The notes beneath the pieces were generated by a model that was not told the DNA's origin, ran no database searches, and saw nothing but the letters and a program-made list of their open reading frames with translations. From assembly GCF_000496835.1 (NCBI RefSeq), contig NZ_KI543236.1, positions 990,589 to 1,054,588 on the forward strand: a DNA stretch of 64,000 nt, in the 5' to 3' direction. This document shows, piece after piece, positions 7,194 to 17,309 of the stretch. The stretch's first letter is position 1. Every line of letters begins with the position of its first letter. This DNA is from Thalassobacillus devorans MSP14 (GTDB lineage Bacteria > Bacillota > Bacilli > Bacillales > Halobacillaceae). A program made the position numbers and the translations under genes.

Positions 7194-9950
7194 GTGAACT
7201 ATAAAGATACATTACGGATGCCTAAAACCGAGTTTCCAATGCGGGGAAACCTTCCGAACCGTGAGCCGAAGATGCAGGAACGGTGGGAGGAAATGAATAT
7301 ATATGAGAAAGTACAACAACGTACCGAAGGGCGTCCCTTGTTTGTCCTTCATGACGGCCCTCCATACGCTAATGGTGACTTGCATATGGGGCATGCCCTT
7401 AATAAGTCCCTGAAGGATTTCATCGTCAGGTATAAATCCATGGCCGGATACCATGCGCCATATGTTCCAGGCTGGGATACACACGGACTTCCGATTGAAA
7501 CAGCACTGACAAAGAAAAAGAAAGTGGATCGTAAAAAGATGTCCATTGCGGAATTCCGTCAAAAGTGTGCGGACTATGCAATGGGACAGCTGGATAACCA
7601 GCGGAAAGAATTCAAACGTATGGGGGTTCGCGGCGATTGGGATAACCCATACGTGACGTTGAATAAAGATTATGAAGCAGAACAGATCAAAGTATTTGGA
7701 GAAATGGCTAAAAAAGGCTATATCTACAAAGGATTGAAGCCTGTTTATTGGTCTCCTTCATCCGAGTCAGCGCTTGCAGAGGCTGAAATCGAGTACCAGG
7801 ACAAACGGTCGCCGTCCATTTATGTCTCTTTCTATGTGAAAGATGGCAAAAGCTTGTTTGACGGAGATGAAAAATTCATCATCTGGACCACAACGCCTTG
7901 GACTATTCCTTCTAATCTGGCGATCGCTTTGAATCCGGCTTACAACTACGTAGTCGTAAAAGCCGGCGACAATAAATTTGTCATCGCTGAAGATTTGCTT
8001 GAAGACGTTGCTGAGAAGCTGGAATGGGAGTCGCACGAGGTTGTGAAGACATTTAAAGGAAAAGAAGCAGAACATGTTACGACCCAGCATCCATTCTATG
8101 ATCGTGAATCCCTTGTCATTCTTGGTGATCATGTTACTACAGATGGTGGCACCGGCTGTGTCCATACCGCTCCCGGCCACGGGGAAGATGACTTCTGGGT
8201 AGGAAAGCAATATGGCCTGGAGGTGCTTTGCCCGGTTGATGATAAAGGCGTATTTACTGAAGAAGCTCCAGGTTTTGAAGGCATGTTCTACGATAAAGCA
8301 AACAAGCCGATTACAGAAAAATTGACCGAAGCAGGAGCATTGGAAAAATTGGAATTCATCACGCACTCCTACCCGCATGACTGGAGAACGAAAAAGCCGA
8401 CGATTTTCCGTGCTACAGATCAGTGGTTCGCTTCCATCAAAGATTTCCGTGAAACATTATTAGAGGAAATCAACAACGTCAAATGGGTACCTCGCTGGGG
8501 TGAAACACGACTTTACAATATGGTACGTGACCGTGAAGACTGGTGTATTTCCCGTCAGCGTACCTGGGGAGTGCCGATTCCTGTTTTTTACGGAGAAGAT
8601 GGAACACCGATTATTACAGATGAAACGATCGACCATGTCGCAGGATTGTTTCGGGAACACGGTTCCAATGTTTGGTTCGAGCGCGAGGCGAAGGATTTGC
8701 TTCCGGAAGGCTTCACTTCCGAACATAGCCCGAACGGCGAATTCACCAAAGAAGAAGACATCATGGATGTCTGGTTTGATTCCGGTTCGTCGCACCAGGC
8801 AGTGTTGCACCAGCGTCCGGAACTTCAGCGTCCTGCAGATCTGTATTTAGAGGGTTCTGATCAATACCGTGGCTGGTTCAACTCTTCCTTGTCTACTTCT
8901 GTAGCTGTGACAGGAAAAGCACCATTCAAAGGAATCTTAAGTCACGGGTTTGCTTTGGATGGCCAGGGCCGTAAGATGAGTAAATCGATCGGTAACGTTA
9001 TCCTTCCTGACAAGGTCACAAAGCAGCTGGGCGCAGAAATCATCCGTTTGTGGGTGGCAAGCTCTGATTACCAGGCAGATGTGAGAGTTTCCGATGATAT
9101 CCTGAAACAAGTTTCCGAAGTTTATCGTAAAATCCGTAATACGTTCCGTTTCCTGCTTGGGAACCTTCATGATTTCGATCCTGCTGCCGACCGTGTACCT
9201 GAGGACCAGTTGGAAGAAGTGGATCGTTATATGAAAATGCGTTTGAACAGCCTGGTTAAAAAAGTGCGGGAAGCTTATGATAACTATGAATTCAATGTGA
9301 TCTACCATCAGGTTCATAACTTCTGTACGATTGATCTGAGCTCGTTTTACCTGGATTTCGCCAAAGATATCCTGTATATCGAAGCACCTGATCATCCACG
9401 GAGAAGAAGCATCCAGACTGTCTACTATGAAACGCTGACGGCATTAGTTAAACTGCTGGCACCAATCATTCCACATACAACTGATGAAGTATGGGAATAC
9501 CTGCCAGGTGTAAGCGAGGAAAGTGTCCAGCTGACAGATATGCCGGAAGAAGTAGCCGTAATCGACAGCCAGGAGCTTAAGGCCAAATGGGATCACTTCA
9601 TGGAAGTGAGAGATGATGTGCTAAAAGCTCTAGAAGAGGCACGTAACGAAAAAGTCATTGGTAAGTCCCTGGAAGCCCGGGTGACGATTGTACCGAAAGA
9701 TGAGCAGACACAGCGCGTGTTGAAAAATATCGAACACCTCCACCAGCTTTTGATAGTCTCAGAAGCAGAGGTAGCATTATCACATCCGGATGCAAAAGCA
9801 TATGAGCATGTCGACGTTTATGTCGAGAAGCATGAAGGGGAAAAATGTGAACGCTGCTGGGTCGCTTCTGATGATGTAGGAGAAGACGACGAGCATCCGG
9901 AATTGTGTGTCCGCTGTGCTACTGTCGTAAAAGAACATTACCAAGGTTAA
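7194..9950 (+). CDS. ileS: Isoleucyl-tRNA synthetase
   Basis: Class I synthetase that charges tRNA-Ile and edits Val-tRNA-Ile in the cytoplasm. I take GTG 7194 behind GGAGGAA; this gives [19 protein letters not shown], the usual start, whereas the in-frame ATG at 7128 lies in the leader repeat. The 918-residue protein has the HIGH-type motif [17 protein letters not shown] near residue 50, the editing domain ([27 protein letters not shown]), [15 protein letters not shown] ([10 protein letters not shown]) near residue 595, and a C-terminal zinc finger (CERCW..CVRC). A terminator follows. The small gene ylyA, found between ileS and lspA in B. subtilis, is absent. Confidence 0.98.
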   Translation: MNYKDTLRMPKTEFPMRGNLPNREPKMQERWEEMNIYEKVQQRTEGRPLFVLHDGPPYANGDLHMGHALNKSLKDFIVRYKSMAGYHAPYVPGWDTHGLPIETALTKKKKVDRKKMSIAEFRQKCADYAMGQLDNQRKEFKRMGVRGDWDNPYVTLNKDYEAEQIKVFGEMAKKGYIYKGLKPVYWSPSSESALAEAEIEYQDKRSPSIYVSFYVKDGKSLFDGDEKFIIWTTTPWTIPSNLAIALNPAYNYVVVKAGDNKFVIAEDLLEDVAEKLEWESHEVVKTFKGKEAEHVTTQHPFYDRESLVILGDHVTTDGGTGCVHTAPGHGEDDFWVGKQYGLEVLCPVDDKGVFTEEAPGFEGMFYDKANKPITEKLTEAGALEKLEFITHSYPHDWRTKKPTIFRATDQWFASIKDFRETLLEEINNVKWVPRWGETRLYNMVRDREDWCISRQRTWGVPIPVFYGEDGTPIITDETIDHVAGLFREHGSNVWFEREAKDLLPEGFTSEHSPNGEFTKEEDIMDVWFDSGSSHQAVLHQRPELQRPADLYLEGSDQYRGWFNSSLSTSVAVTGKAPFKGILSHGFALDGQGRKMSKSIGNVILPDKVTKQLGAEIIRLWVASSDYQADVRVSDDILKQVSEVYRKIRNTFRFLLGNLHDFDPAADRVPEDQLEEVDRYMKMRLNSLVKKVREAYDNYEFNVIYHQVHNFCTIDLSSFYLDFAKDILYIEAPDHPRRRSIQTVYYETLTALVKLLAPIIPHTTDEVWEYLPGVSEESVQLTDMPEEVAVIDSQELKAKWDHFMEVRDDVLKALEEARNEKVIGKSLEARVTIVPKDEQTQRVLKNIEHLHQLLIVSEAEVALSHPDAKAYEHVDVYVEKHEGEKCERCWVASDDVGEDDEHPELCVRCATVVKEHYQG

Positions 9951-9962
9951 TGGTTTACTTTG

Positions 9963-9999
9963 AAGTCGTGTGCAACACACCAGCTGCACACGACTTTTT
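9963..9999 (+). terminator. Rho-independent terminator after ileS
   Basis: AAGTCGTGTGCA and TGCACACGACTT form a perfect 12-bp stem, followed by TTTA TTT. Confidence 0.92.
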
Positions 10000-10069
10000 A
10001 TTTAGGATTATTTATCGATAATAATATTATGTAAACAAATATAAGTGGTTATCTTTTTTAGTGAAAATT

Positions 10070-10079
10070 ATGGTACAAT
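10070..10079 (+). promoter_or_regulatory. Extended -10 promoter of lspA-ylyB
   Basis: TATGGTACAAT holds an extended -10 element (TG-G-TACAAT, -10 at 10074-10079), about 34 nt ahead of the lspA start. The -35 region is weak. Confidence 0.55.
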
Positions 10080-10112
10080 GAAAAAATCGAATAATTATTT
10101 TGGAGGAAGACT

Positions 10113-10586
10113 ATGGTTTGGTATTACATATTAGCAAGCTTTATCATCGTCATTGATCAATGGACAAAATGGCTGGTCGTCAAAAATATGTATATCGGGG
10201 AAAGTATTCCTGTGATTGAAAACTTTTTTTACCTGACTTCACATCGGAATCGTGGGGCTGCCTGGGGGATATTGCAGGGACAGATGATCTTTTTTTATGT
10301 TATCACCCTTGTCGTCATCGGGGTGATCCTTTACTACTTGCACCAATATGGTAAACAATACAAATTAGGGGGCATTGCCCTCGCATTGTTATTGGCAGGA
10401 GCCATCGGGAATTTCATCGACCGGCTGCTTAGAAAAGAAGTCGTCGACTTTTTGGATTTTATTATCTTTACATACGATTATCCCATCTTCAATATCGCAG
10501 ACTCCTCCCTGGTAGTCGGTGTCATTTTAGTGATGATCGCATCCTTTTTGGATGAACGTAAGAAGAAGGAGAGTACCCAATCGTGA
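10113..10586 (+). CDS. lspA: Lipoprotein signal peptidase (signal peptidase II)
   Basis: An aspartic protease in the cytoplasmic membrane that removes signal peptides from prolipoproteins such as DppE in this window. The 157-residue sequence has four hydrophobic segments and the conserved catalytic aspartates D103 (GNFIDRL) and D130 (FNIADSS), plus the N-terminal DQWTK and HRNRGAAWG motifs. GGAGGAAG lies 5 nt before the ATG. The gene overlaps ylyB by 4 nt, so both are translated from one message. Confidence 0.96.
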   Translation: MVWYYILASFIIVIDQWTKWLVVKNMYIGESIPVIENFFYLTSHRNRGAAWGILQGQMIFFYVITLVVIGVILYYLHQYGKQYKLGGIALALLLAGAIGNFIDRLLRKEVVDFLDFIIFTYDYPIFNIADSSLVVGVILVMIASFLDERKKKESTQS

Positions 10587-11491
10587 GTAATCATTATCAG
10601 GTAAGTGAACAGGATACAGGCAATCGGATTGATAAATTGGTAACAGAAATAGACCCTTCCGCTTCAAGGACACAGGTACAGAGCTGGATTAAAGACGGTC
10701 ACCTGCTTGTGGGCGGGGAACAAGTGAAAAGCAATTATAAAGTCCAGGAAAATGATGAGATTACCTGGGAAGTCCCAGAGCCGGAACCTTTAAAAATTGA
10801 AGCGGAAGCTATTCCTCTTGATGTCGTGTATGAGGATAAGGATATCATTGTGGTCAACAAGCCCCGGGGAATGGTGGTACACCCTTCGTCCGGCCATCCC
10901 AATGGGACGTTGGTCAATGCCCTTCTGCATCATTGCGATGACTTGTCCGGGATCAATGGAGTCACCAGACCAGGGATCGTCCATCGGATCGACAAAGATA
11001 CCAGCGGCCTGTTGATGGTAGCTAAAAATGATCATGCCCATCAATCACTGGCGGAACAATTAGCGAATAAAACGACCGACAGAAAATATGAAGCGATTGT
11101 CCATGGAGAAATCGCTCATGAATATGGCACGATTGAAGCACCGATAGGAAGGGATCATAAAGACCGGCAGTCCATGGCTGTGGTAGAAGAAGGCAAGCCG
11201 GCTGTCACGCATTTTAAGGTACTCGAGCTATTCAAAGATTTCACCCATGTGGAATGTGTACTCGAGACAGGGCGGACCCATCAAATCCGTGTTCATATGA
11301 AATATATCAATCATCCCCTTGCTGGTGATCCAAAATATGGACCGCGTAAATCGCTGCCTATTGATGGTCAGGCACTTCATGCCCGCACGCTGGGATTCAA
11401 CCATCCGGTAACGAACGAGCGAATGGATTTTCATGTCGAACCACCAGAAGATTTCAAAAAAATGCTCGAACTTGTGAAAAAACGCAGTTGA
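10583..11491 (+). CDS. ylyB: RluA/RluD-family 23S rRNA pseudouridine synthase
   Basis: A 302-residue pseudouridine synthase starting at GTG 10583 inside the lspA stop. An N-terminal S4 domain (about residues 14-70) is followed by the RluA catalytic fold with the motif HRIDKDTSGL, in which D137 is the expected catalytic Asp, and later TGRTHQIRVHM. By family it modifies uridines in large-subunit rRNA; the exact site is inferred from RluD and not shown here. The last codons overlap the -35 box of the pyr promoter. Confidence 0.93.
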   Translation: MSNHYQVSEQDTGNRIDKLVTEIDPSASRTQVQSWIKDGHLLVGGEQVKSNYKVQENDEITWEVPEPEPLKIEAEAIPLDVVYEDKDIIVVNKPRGMVVHPSSGHPNGTLVNALLHHCDDLSGINGVTRPGIVHRIDKDTSGLLMVAKNDHAHQSLAEQLANKTTDRKYEAIVHGEIAHEYGTIEAPIGRDHKDRQSMAVVEEGKPAVTHFKVLELFKDFTHVECVLETGRTHQIRVHMKYINHPLAGDPKYGPRKSLPIDGQALHARTLGFNHPVTNERMDFHVEPPEDFKKMLELVKKRS

Positions 11492-11516
11492 CAAATAGAG
11501 CATCATTTGTGATAAT
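11488..11516 (+). promoter_or_regulatory. Sigma-A promoter of the pyr operon
   Basis: TTGACA (11488-11493), a 17-nt spacer and GATAAT (11511-11516). The -35 box is a perfect match and overlaps the stop codon of ylyB. The predicted start, near 11523, lies just before the first PyrR attenuator. Confidence 0.88.
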
Positions 11517-11535
11517 CAATTAAAGAATTCAATAA

Positions 11536-11636
11536 GACCTTTAAAGACAGTCCCGTGAGGCTGAAAAGGAAACGGATCATATTTACGTATGTGACTCATA
11601 CCCTTTTTCTGCCCTCACGCAGGAAAAGGGTTTTTT
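11536..11636 (+). promoter_or_regulatory. PyrR-dependent attenuator 1 (before pyrR)
   Basis: The PyrR binding loop CAGTCCCGTGAGGCTG (11548-11563) matches the family consensus and sits in a CCTTT..AAAGG anti-antiterminator stem. It is followed by a terminator, CCCTTTTTCTGC / GCAGGAAAAGGG (11601-11630), and TTTTTT. When UMP is plentiful PyrR binds the loop and favours termination. Confidence 0.94.
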
Positions 11637-11638
11637 AG

Positions 11639-12211
<573 letters not shown>

Positions 12212-12212
12212 C

Positions 12213-12325
12213 GAAGCACCTTTAAGTAAGTCCAGTGAGGCTTAAAAGGTCGCAAACCAGTACGTATCAAGCAATACAAAGATACGTCCACCTCTTTGCG
12301 GTTTTTTAAGCAAAGAGGTTTTTTT
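12213..12325 (+). promoter_or_regulatory. PyrR-dependent attenuator 2 (pyrR-pyrP)
   Basis: PyrR loop AAGTCCAGTGAGGCTT (12228-12243) inside an ACCTTTAAG / CTTAAAAGGT stem. The terminator is ACCTCTTTGC / GCAAAGAGGT (12289-12319) followed by seven T. The 95-nt double-hairpin repeat starts in this T-run. Confidence 0.94.
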
Positions 12326-12419
12326 ATACTTTAATAAATTTAACTTTGTTTAAAGGATTAAAGTATAAGAAAAACTTAGGCTTTCGCCATAAGGACTTGG
12401 CGATAAGCCAAGTTTTTCT
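12325..12419. repeat. 95-nt double-hairpin element, copy 2 (pyrP leader)
   Basis: Same element as at 7056-7150: TATACTTTAA / TTAAAGTATA arms, then AGAAAAACTT / AAGTTTTTCT enclosing GGCTTTCGCC / GGCGATAAGCC. The stems are more perfect here than in copy 1. As in copy 1, it begins in the U-run of an attenuator terminator and ends before the ribosome site, here 58 nt before the pyrP start. Confidence 0.85.
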
Positions 12420-12476
12420 AATTGTTAAAACGCAAGAGTAGATAAAAATGATAGGATTCAAAAGGAGGAAATGACA

Positions 12477-13868
12477 ATGAAATCAAATAACGCTGCATTA
12501 GATGTCAGAGAGGTTCCTGCCCTTCATAAATGGCTTACTTTAAGCTTACAGCACTTATTCGCCATGTTTGGTGCAACCATCCTTGTGCCATTTTTAACGG
12601 GATTATCACCATCCGTCGCATTAGTTTCCAGCGGGACTGGTACACTTGCTTATCTATTGATTACAAAAGGAAGGATTCCAGCCTATCTCGGTTCCAGTTT
12701 TGCCTTCATCGCCCCTGTAATAGCCGCAAGCTCAGCCAGTGGAATTCCCGGTGCCATGGTAGGCAGTTTCCTTGCCGGTCTTGTGTATGGGGTAGTGGCG
12801 CTTCTGATTACGATGTTCGGTACCAACTGGCTGATCAACTTATTACCTCCTGTCGTAGTGGGACCCGTCATCATCGTCATTGGTCTTGGCCTTGCCACGA
12901 CCGCCATCGACATGTCTATGTATGTACCAGGAATCGATGAGCAGGTATACAGCTCGAAACATTTCAGTGTCGCGTTAGTCACGCTGGCAATCACGATTAT
13001 TGCGTCCATCTTTTTTAAAGGATTCTTCAGCCTGCTGCCGATCCTTGTCGGTATCGTTGGCGGTTATGTATTCGGACTCTTTCGCGGAATTGTGGACACC
13101 TCAGAGATCAAAGCAGAGTGGGAAGCGATCACGTCGGCGGATTCCTTCGGTGGAGTACTTGGGGCAATCTTCCAGAAACCGGATTTCATTGTACCCTTCG
13201 TCGATTATTCCCCACTGGATGTTCTCAGTGTGGAAATCATCTTTATCATGGTACCGATCGCGCTGGTAACGATTGCTGAGCATATCGGGGATCAGATGGT
13301 ACTCTCAAAAGTCGTCGGGCGCAACTTCTTAAAAGAACCCGGCTTGAACAGATCAATCCTTGGAGATGGAACAGCAACTGTGATTGCTTCCCTCCTTGGT
13401 GGCCCGCCGAATACAACCTATGGTGAAAATATCGGCGTACTTGCAATTACGCGTGTCTTCAGTGTCTTCGTCATCGGAGGAGCCGCAGTCCTGGCTGTCC
13501 TGTTCGGATTCATCGGGATGAGTACCGCTGTGATCGGATCCATTCCATCTGCGGTCATGGGCGGTGTTTCCATCCTGCTGTTTGGTATCATCGCATCCAG
13601 CGGGCTCCGCATGCTGATTGACAATCAGGTTGATTTAGGAGAAAAGCGTAACCTGATCATTTCATCTGTCATACTTGTCATCGGAATTGGGGGAGCTTTC
13701 ATCCAGGTTACTGATAACGTTCAAATCGCCGGCATGGCACTTTCCGCACTTATCGGTGTCGTATTGAATGTCATTCTTCCAGGAAAAGAAAAGGCTCATG
13801 GAAATGGTAAGATGTTCAAAGATACAACGGTCAATAATAAAAAATCAAATGATGATAACGCCGCATAA
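12477..13868 (+). CDS. pyrP: Uracil permease (NCS2 family)
   Basis: A 463-residue polytopic membrane protein that imports uracil by proton symport. At least 12 hydrophobic segments are seen, together with the NCS2 pattern LQHLFAMFGATILVPFLTG near the N terminus and the substrate-site helix with EHIGDQMVLSKVVGR followed by GLNRSILGDGTAT and GGPPNTTYGENIG. I prefer ATG 12477, 8 nt after GGAGG; the ATG at 12471 directly touches the ribosome site. The hydrophilic tail NGKMFKDTTVNNKKSNDD is cytoplasmic. Flanked by attenuators 2 and 3, so its dose is separately tuned. Confidence 0.96.
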   Translation: MKSNNAALDVREVPALHKWLTLSLQHLFAMFGATILVPFLTGLSPSVALVSSGTGTLAYLLITKGRIPAYLGSSFAFIAPVIAASSASGIPGAMVGSFLAGLVYGVVALLITMFGTNWLINLLPPVVVGPVIIVIGLGLATTAIDMSMYVPGIDEQVYSSKHFSVALVTLAITIIASIFFKGFFSLLPILVGIVGGYVFGLFRGIVDTSEIKAEWEAITSADSFGGVLGAIFQKPDFIVPFVDYSPLDVLSVEIIFIMVPIALVTIAEHIGDQMVLSKVVGRNFLKEPGLNRSILGDGTATVIASLLGGPPNTTYGENIGVLAITRVFSVFVIGGAAVLAVLFGFIGMSTAVIGSIPSAVMGGVSILLFGIIASSGLRMLIDNQVDLGEKRNLIISSVILVIGIGGAFIQVTDNVQIAGMALSALIGVVLNVILPGKEKAHGNGKMFKDTTVNNKKSNDDNAA

Positions 13869-13879
13869 AGCGAACCATC

Positions 13880-13990
13880 ACACTTTTTAATAAAATCCCG
13901 TGAGATTTTAAAGGGTGTAGGGTTTGATTGATTTGTCATGTCTCCAGATGATGATGATTGAGCACCCCCGCACCCCGGGGGTGTTTTTTT
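13880..13990 (+). promoter_or_regulatory. PyrR-dependent attenuator 3 (pyrP-pyrB), variant binding loop
   Basis: The loop AAAATCCCGTGAGATTTT (13892-13909) keeps the UCC.GUGAG core, but the flanking stem is A-U instead of the usual AGU/GCU pairs, a compensated change. The outer stem CACTTTTTAA / TTAAAGGGTG pairs partly through G-U. The terminator is CACCCCCG / CGGGGGTG (13963-13983) followed by seven T. Confidence 0.88.
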
Positions 13991-14042
13991 ATACCCTGCT
14001 TATCCCTTTCGCATTAGAAAGTCAACTTGAGGAGGTCATGAC

Positions 14043-14921
14043 ATGAAGCATTTATTATCGATGGAAGACTTGACGGCCGAAGAAATCTATCGTTTGATCA
14101 GCCAGGCAGAAGCAATCGAACGAGGCGATGTTCCGGTATTTTCCAAACAATTATTTGCAGCAAATATTTTTTTAGAACCAAGTACCAGGACGAAAAATAG
14201 CTTTATTGTAGCAGAAAGGCGGTTGGGACTTGATGTCCTCGATGTTTCCGGGGATAGTTCAAGTTTGACAAAAGGGGAGTCTTTATATGATACTGTTAAA
14301 ACATTATACAGTATTTCTGCAAATTTATGCATTGTCCGTCACTCCAAAAATGGTATATTAAGAGAGATAGCAGCTCAGGTGGATGTGCCGATCATCAATG
14401 CTGGTGATGGGACCGGTCAGCATCCTACGCAATGCCTCTTGGACCTCTATACGATTTATCAGGAATTCAACACCTTCCAAGGGTTGAAAGTTGCCATCAT
14501 CGGTGACATCAAACATAGCAGGGTGGCGCGCTCTAATAGTGAAGCATTAAGGAAACTTGGAGCAGAAGTATATTATGTTTCCAGACCAGAGTGGCAGGAC
14601 AAAGAGATATCCGAAAACTATGTATCTATCGATGAGGCAGTCAAGCTTGCAGATGTCGTCATGCTGCTTCGCATCCAAAGGGAAAGACATGAAACCGCGG
14701 CCGATGAAAATAACTATCTGCACACCTGCGGGTTAACGAAGGATAGAGAAGCAAAAATGAATAAAAATTCAATTATTATGCATCCGGGTCCCTTTAATCG
14801 AGGGGTGGAAATCGCCAGTGAAGTGGTTGATTCACCAAAGTCCCGTATTTTCAAACAGATGACAAATGGCGTAACGATGCGTATGGCGATCATCCATGCA
14901 TTACTGAAGGAGGAAGTGTAA
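14043..14921 (+). CDS. pyrB: Aspartate carbamoyltransferase catalytic subunit
   Basis: Catalyses carbamoyl phosphate plus aspartate to carbamoyl aspartate, the committed step of pyrimidine synthesis. The 292-residue sequence carries the carbamoyl-phosphate site [10 protein letters not shown] near residue 43, DGTGQHPTQ, and [11 protein letters not shown] near the C terminus. No regulatory PyrI gene is present, as usual in Bacillus. GGAGG precedes the ATG. The TAA stop shares a base with the pyrC ATG. Confidence 0.97.
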   Translation: MKHLLSMEDLTAEEIYRLISQAEAIERGDVPVFSKQLFAANIFLEPSTRTKNSFIVAERRLGLDVLDVSGDSSSLTKGESLYDTVKTLYSISANLCIVRHSKNGILREIAAQVDVPIINAGDGTGQHPTQCLLDLYTIYQEFNTFQGLKVAIIGDIKHSRVARSNSEALRKLGAEVYYVSRPEWQDKEISENYVSIDEAVKLADVVMLLRIQRERHETAADENNYLHTCGLTKDREAKMNKNSIIMHPGPFNRGVEIASEVVDSPKSRIFKQMTNGVTMRMAIIHALLKEEV

Positions 14922-16192
14922 TGAACCTATTAATTAAAAATGTAAAGCTTAGTAAAGGCGGGGAATGGTTGACCAGGGATATCCTGGTTGAGGGCAGCAC
15001 TGTTAAAAAAATTGATTCATCTATTGATATAGAGGCTGATAAAATCATTGAAGGCCAGGGGAAAATAGCAGCTCCCGGGCTGGTTGATGTACATATCCAT
15101 CTCCGCGAACCAGGCGGAGAAGCAAAAGAGACGATAGCTACCGGTACCCAAGCCGCAGCTAAAGGCGGATTTACAACAGTATGCGCCATGCCGAATACCA
15201 GACCCGTTCCTGATACTAAAGAAATATTGGATCGTCTGATGGAAAAAATCAATCAGGATGCAAAAGTTCGCGTTCTGCCCTATGCAGCGATAACAACGCG
15301 CCAGCTGGGAAAGGAAGTTGTCGATATGCCGTCCCTGTATGAAGCAGGAGCATTCGCTTTCACTGATGACGGCGTGGGGGTGCAGGAAGCCGGAAAGATG
15401 TTAGAGGCGATGACCCAGGCGGCCGACCATGGATATAGCATTGTTGCTCATTGCGAAGATAACAGCCTGATACAGGGAGGAGTTATCCATAAAGGTAAGA
15501 CAAGTGAGAAACTGGGTGTGCCTGGCATTCCATCGATATGTGAGTCCGTCCACATCGCGAGGGATGTCCTTATCGCTGAAGCAACCGGCTGCCATTACCA
15601 TGTCTGTCATGTAAGTACGAAAGAATCGGTTCGGGTCATCCGTGATGCCAAACGCGCAGGTATACGCGTCACAGCAGAAGTAACGCCCCATCACCTGTTA
15701 TTGAATGAAAATGATATCAAGCATGATGACGCCATGTTTAAAATGAATCCACCATTGCGTAGTGAAGAGGATCAACAGGCACTGCTGGATGGACTTTTGG
15801 ATGGGACAATCGATTGTATCGCCACGGATCACGCACCCCATACCGAGGAAGAAAAATCTCAGGGGCTGAAAGGGTCTCCGTTTGGAATCACAGGGCTGGA
15901 AACCGCATTTCCGTTGCTGTACACCCATCTGGTCCTGAAAAGAAAAATCAGTCTGGAGGAGTTGCTTGATCGTCTGAGCCGAGTACCTGCCGATGTTTTC
16001 GGTCTCCCATATGGAAGGCTGGAAGAAGGGGCAGTGGCGGACATTACACTGATTGACCTTGAAAAACGGGCAACAATCAATCGTCATGCCTTCGCGTCCA
16101 AAGGGAAGAACACCCCATTTCATGAATGGGAAGCAACAGGATGGCCGGCATGGACGATAGCAGAAGGAAAAATTGTTTGGGAGGACGAGTGA
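14921..16192 (+). CDS. pyrC: Dihydroorotase
   Basis: A 423-residue zinc amidohydrolase that closes carbamoyl aspartate to dihydroorotate. The metal motif is [10 protein letters not shown], with H58 and H60. It is followed by the class I pattern [12 protein letters not shown], a conserved metal-binding His in HCEDNSL and in CHVSTKES, and the catalytic Asp in [15 protein letters not shown]. Translationally coupled to pyrB by a one-base overlap and followed 1 nt later by pyrAA. Confidence 0.97.
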   Translation: MNLLIKNVKLSKGGEWLTRDILVEGSTVKKIDSSIDIEADKIIEGQGKIAAPGLVDVHIHLREPGGEAKETIATGTQAAAKGGFTTVCAMPNTRPVPDTKEILDRLMEKINQDAKVRVLPYAAITTRQLGKEVVDMPSLYEAGAFAFTDDGVGVQEAGKMLEAMTQAADHGYSIVAHCEDNSLIQGGVIHKGKTSEKLGVPGIPSICESVHIARDVLIAEATGCHYHVCHVSTKESVRVIRDAKRAGIRVTAEVTPHHLLLNENDIKHDDAMFKMNPPLRSEEDQQALLDGLLDGTIDCIATDHAPHTEEEKSQGLKGSPFGITGLETAFPLLYTHLVLKRKISLEELLDRLSRVPADVFGLPYGRLEEGAVADITLIDLEKRATINRHAFASKGKNTPFHEWEATGWPAWTIAEGKIVWEDE

Positions 16193-16193
16193 T

Positions 16194-17309
16194 ATGACTT
16201 TGAAACAGCTAGTACTTGAAGATGGCAGCTACTTTATTGGGGAAGGCTTCGGCAGTGACACCGAATCCATAGGAGAAATCGTCTTCAATACAGGAATGAC
16301 AGGATACCAGGAAATCATTTCAGACCCTTCCTATTGTGGGCAGATTGTAACTTTCACTTATCCATTGGTCGGGAACTATGGCATCAATCGGGATGATTTT
16401 GAATCCGTTGACCCGGCTATCTTAGGGGTTGTGGTGAAAGAGCATTGTGACACACCTTCTAATTTCCGCAGTGAAGAGACATTGGATCAATTTCTTGAAG
16501 CAAAAAACATTCCCGGGATTGCGGGGATCGATACGCGTAAGTTGACGAAAATCATCCGTCGTCACGGAACGATGAAAGCGATGATCACTTCCATGGACCG
16601 GTCGGTATCAGAAGTTCTGGAAATTCTTGATCAGACCACACTTCCTCAAGATCAGGTCAGCCAGGTTTCCACCATCAAACCATATGTAGTACCTGGGAGA
16701 GGATGCCGGATCGTTCTGATGGATTTTGGGATGAAGCACGGGATCTTAAGAGAACTTACGAAGCGGGACTGCCATGTCACCGTAGTACCATACAATACGA
16801 CAGCACAGGAAATCGAGCGGCTCAAGCCGGATGGCATTATGCTGACAAATGGCCCGGGAGATCCGAAGAACGTACCAGAAGCGATTGAGACAATCAAAGA
16901 ATTGATCAGCCAGATACCGATATTCGGGATATGCCTTGGTCATCAGTTGATTGCTCTGGCAAGCGGAGCGGACACAGCTAAGATGAAATTCGGCCACCGG
17001 GGCTCCAACCAGCCGGTCAAGGATTTAAAAAATGGCAAGACCTATATCACTTCACAAAACCATGGGTATTCCGTGAGCAGGGAATCGTTGGAAGCGACAG
17101 AACTGGAGCTTACCCAGATTTCATTGAATGATGAGTCAGTGGAAGGGCTGGCACACCGTGTACACCCGGTATTCACGGTTCAATATCATCCTGAAAGCTC
17201 ACCAGGCCCGGAAGATACAGAAAACCTATTTGATGAATTCCTTGAAAATATACAAGCCGATAAGAAGCAGCAGAAGGAGGAAGCCACATGCCTAAACGTA
17301 CAGATATAA
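16194..17309 (+). CDS. pyrAA: Carbamoyl-phosphate synthase small (glutaminase) subunit
   Basis: Supplies ammonia from glutamine to the large subunit PyrAB. The 371-residue protein has the CPSase small-chain N-terminal domain ([22 protein letters not shown]) and a C-terminal class I glutaminase with the nucleophile in [13 protein letters not shown] and the His-Glu pair in [14 protein letters not shown] start at ATG 16194, behind GGGAGGAC; an in-frame TTG at 16173 lies upstream of that site. The last 22 nt overlap pyrAB. Being in the pyr operon identifies it as the pyrimidine-specific rather than the arginine-specific isozyme. Confidence 0.97.
   Translation: MTLKQLVLEDGSYFIGEGFGSDTESIGEIVFNTGMTGYQEIISDPSYCGQIVTFTYPLVGNYGINRDDFESVDPAILGVVVKEHCDTPSNFRSEETLDQFLEAKNIPGIAGIDTRKLTKIIRRHGTMKAMITSMDRSVSEVLEILDQTTLPQDQVSQVSTIKPYVVPGRGCRIVLMDFGMKHGILRELTKRDCHVTVVPYNTTAQEIERLKPDGIMLTNGPGDPKNVPEAIETIKELISQIPIFGICLGHQLIALASGADTAKMKFGHRGSNQPVKDLKNGKTYITSQNHGYSVSRESLEATELELTQISLNDESVEGLAHRVHPVFTVQYHPESSPGPEDTENLFDEFLENIQADKKQQKEEATCLNVQI

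Noticed and set aside
7767-8378. 203-codon minus-strand frame within ileS
   Set aside because: Antisense shadow of a conserved synthetase with no ribosome site.
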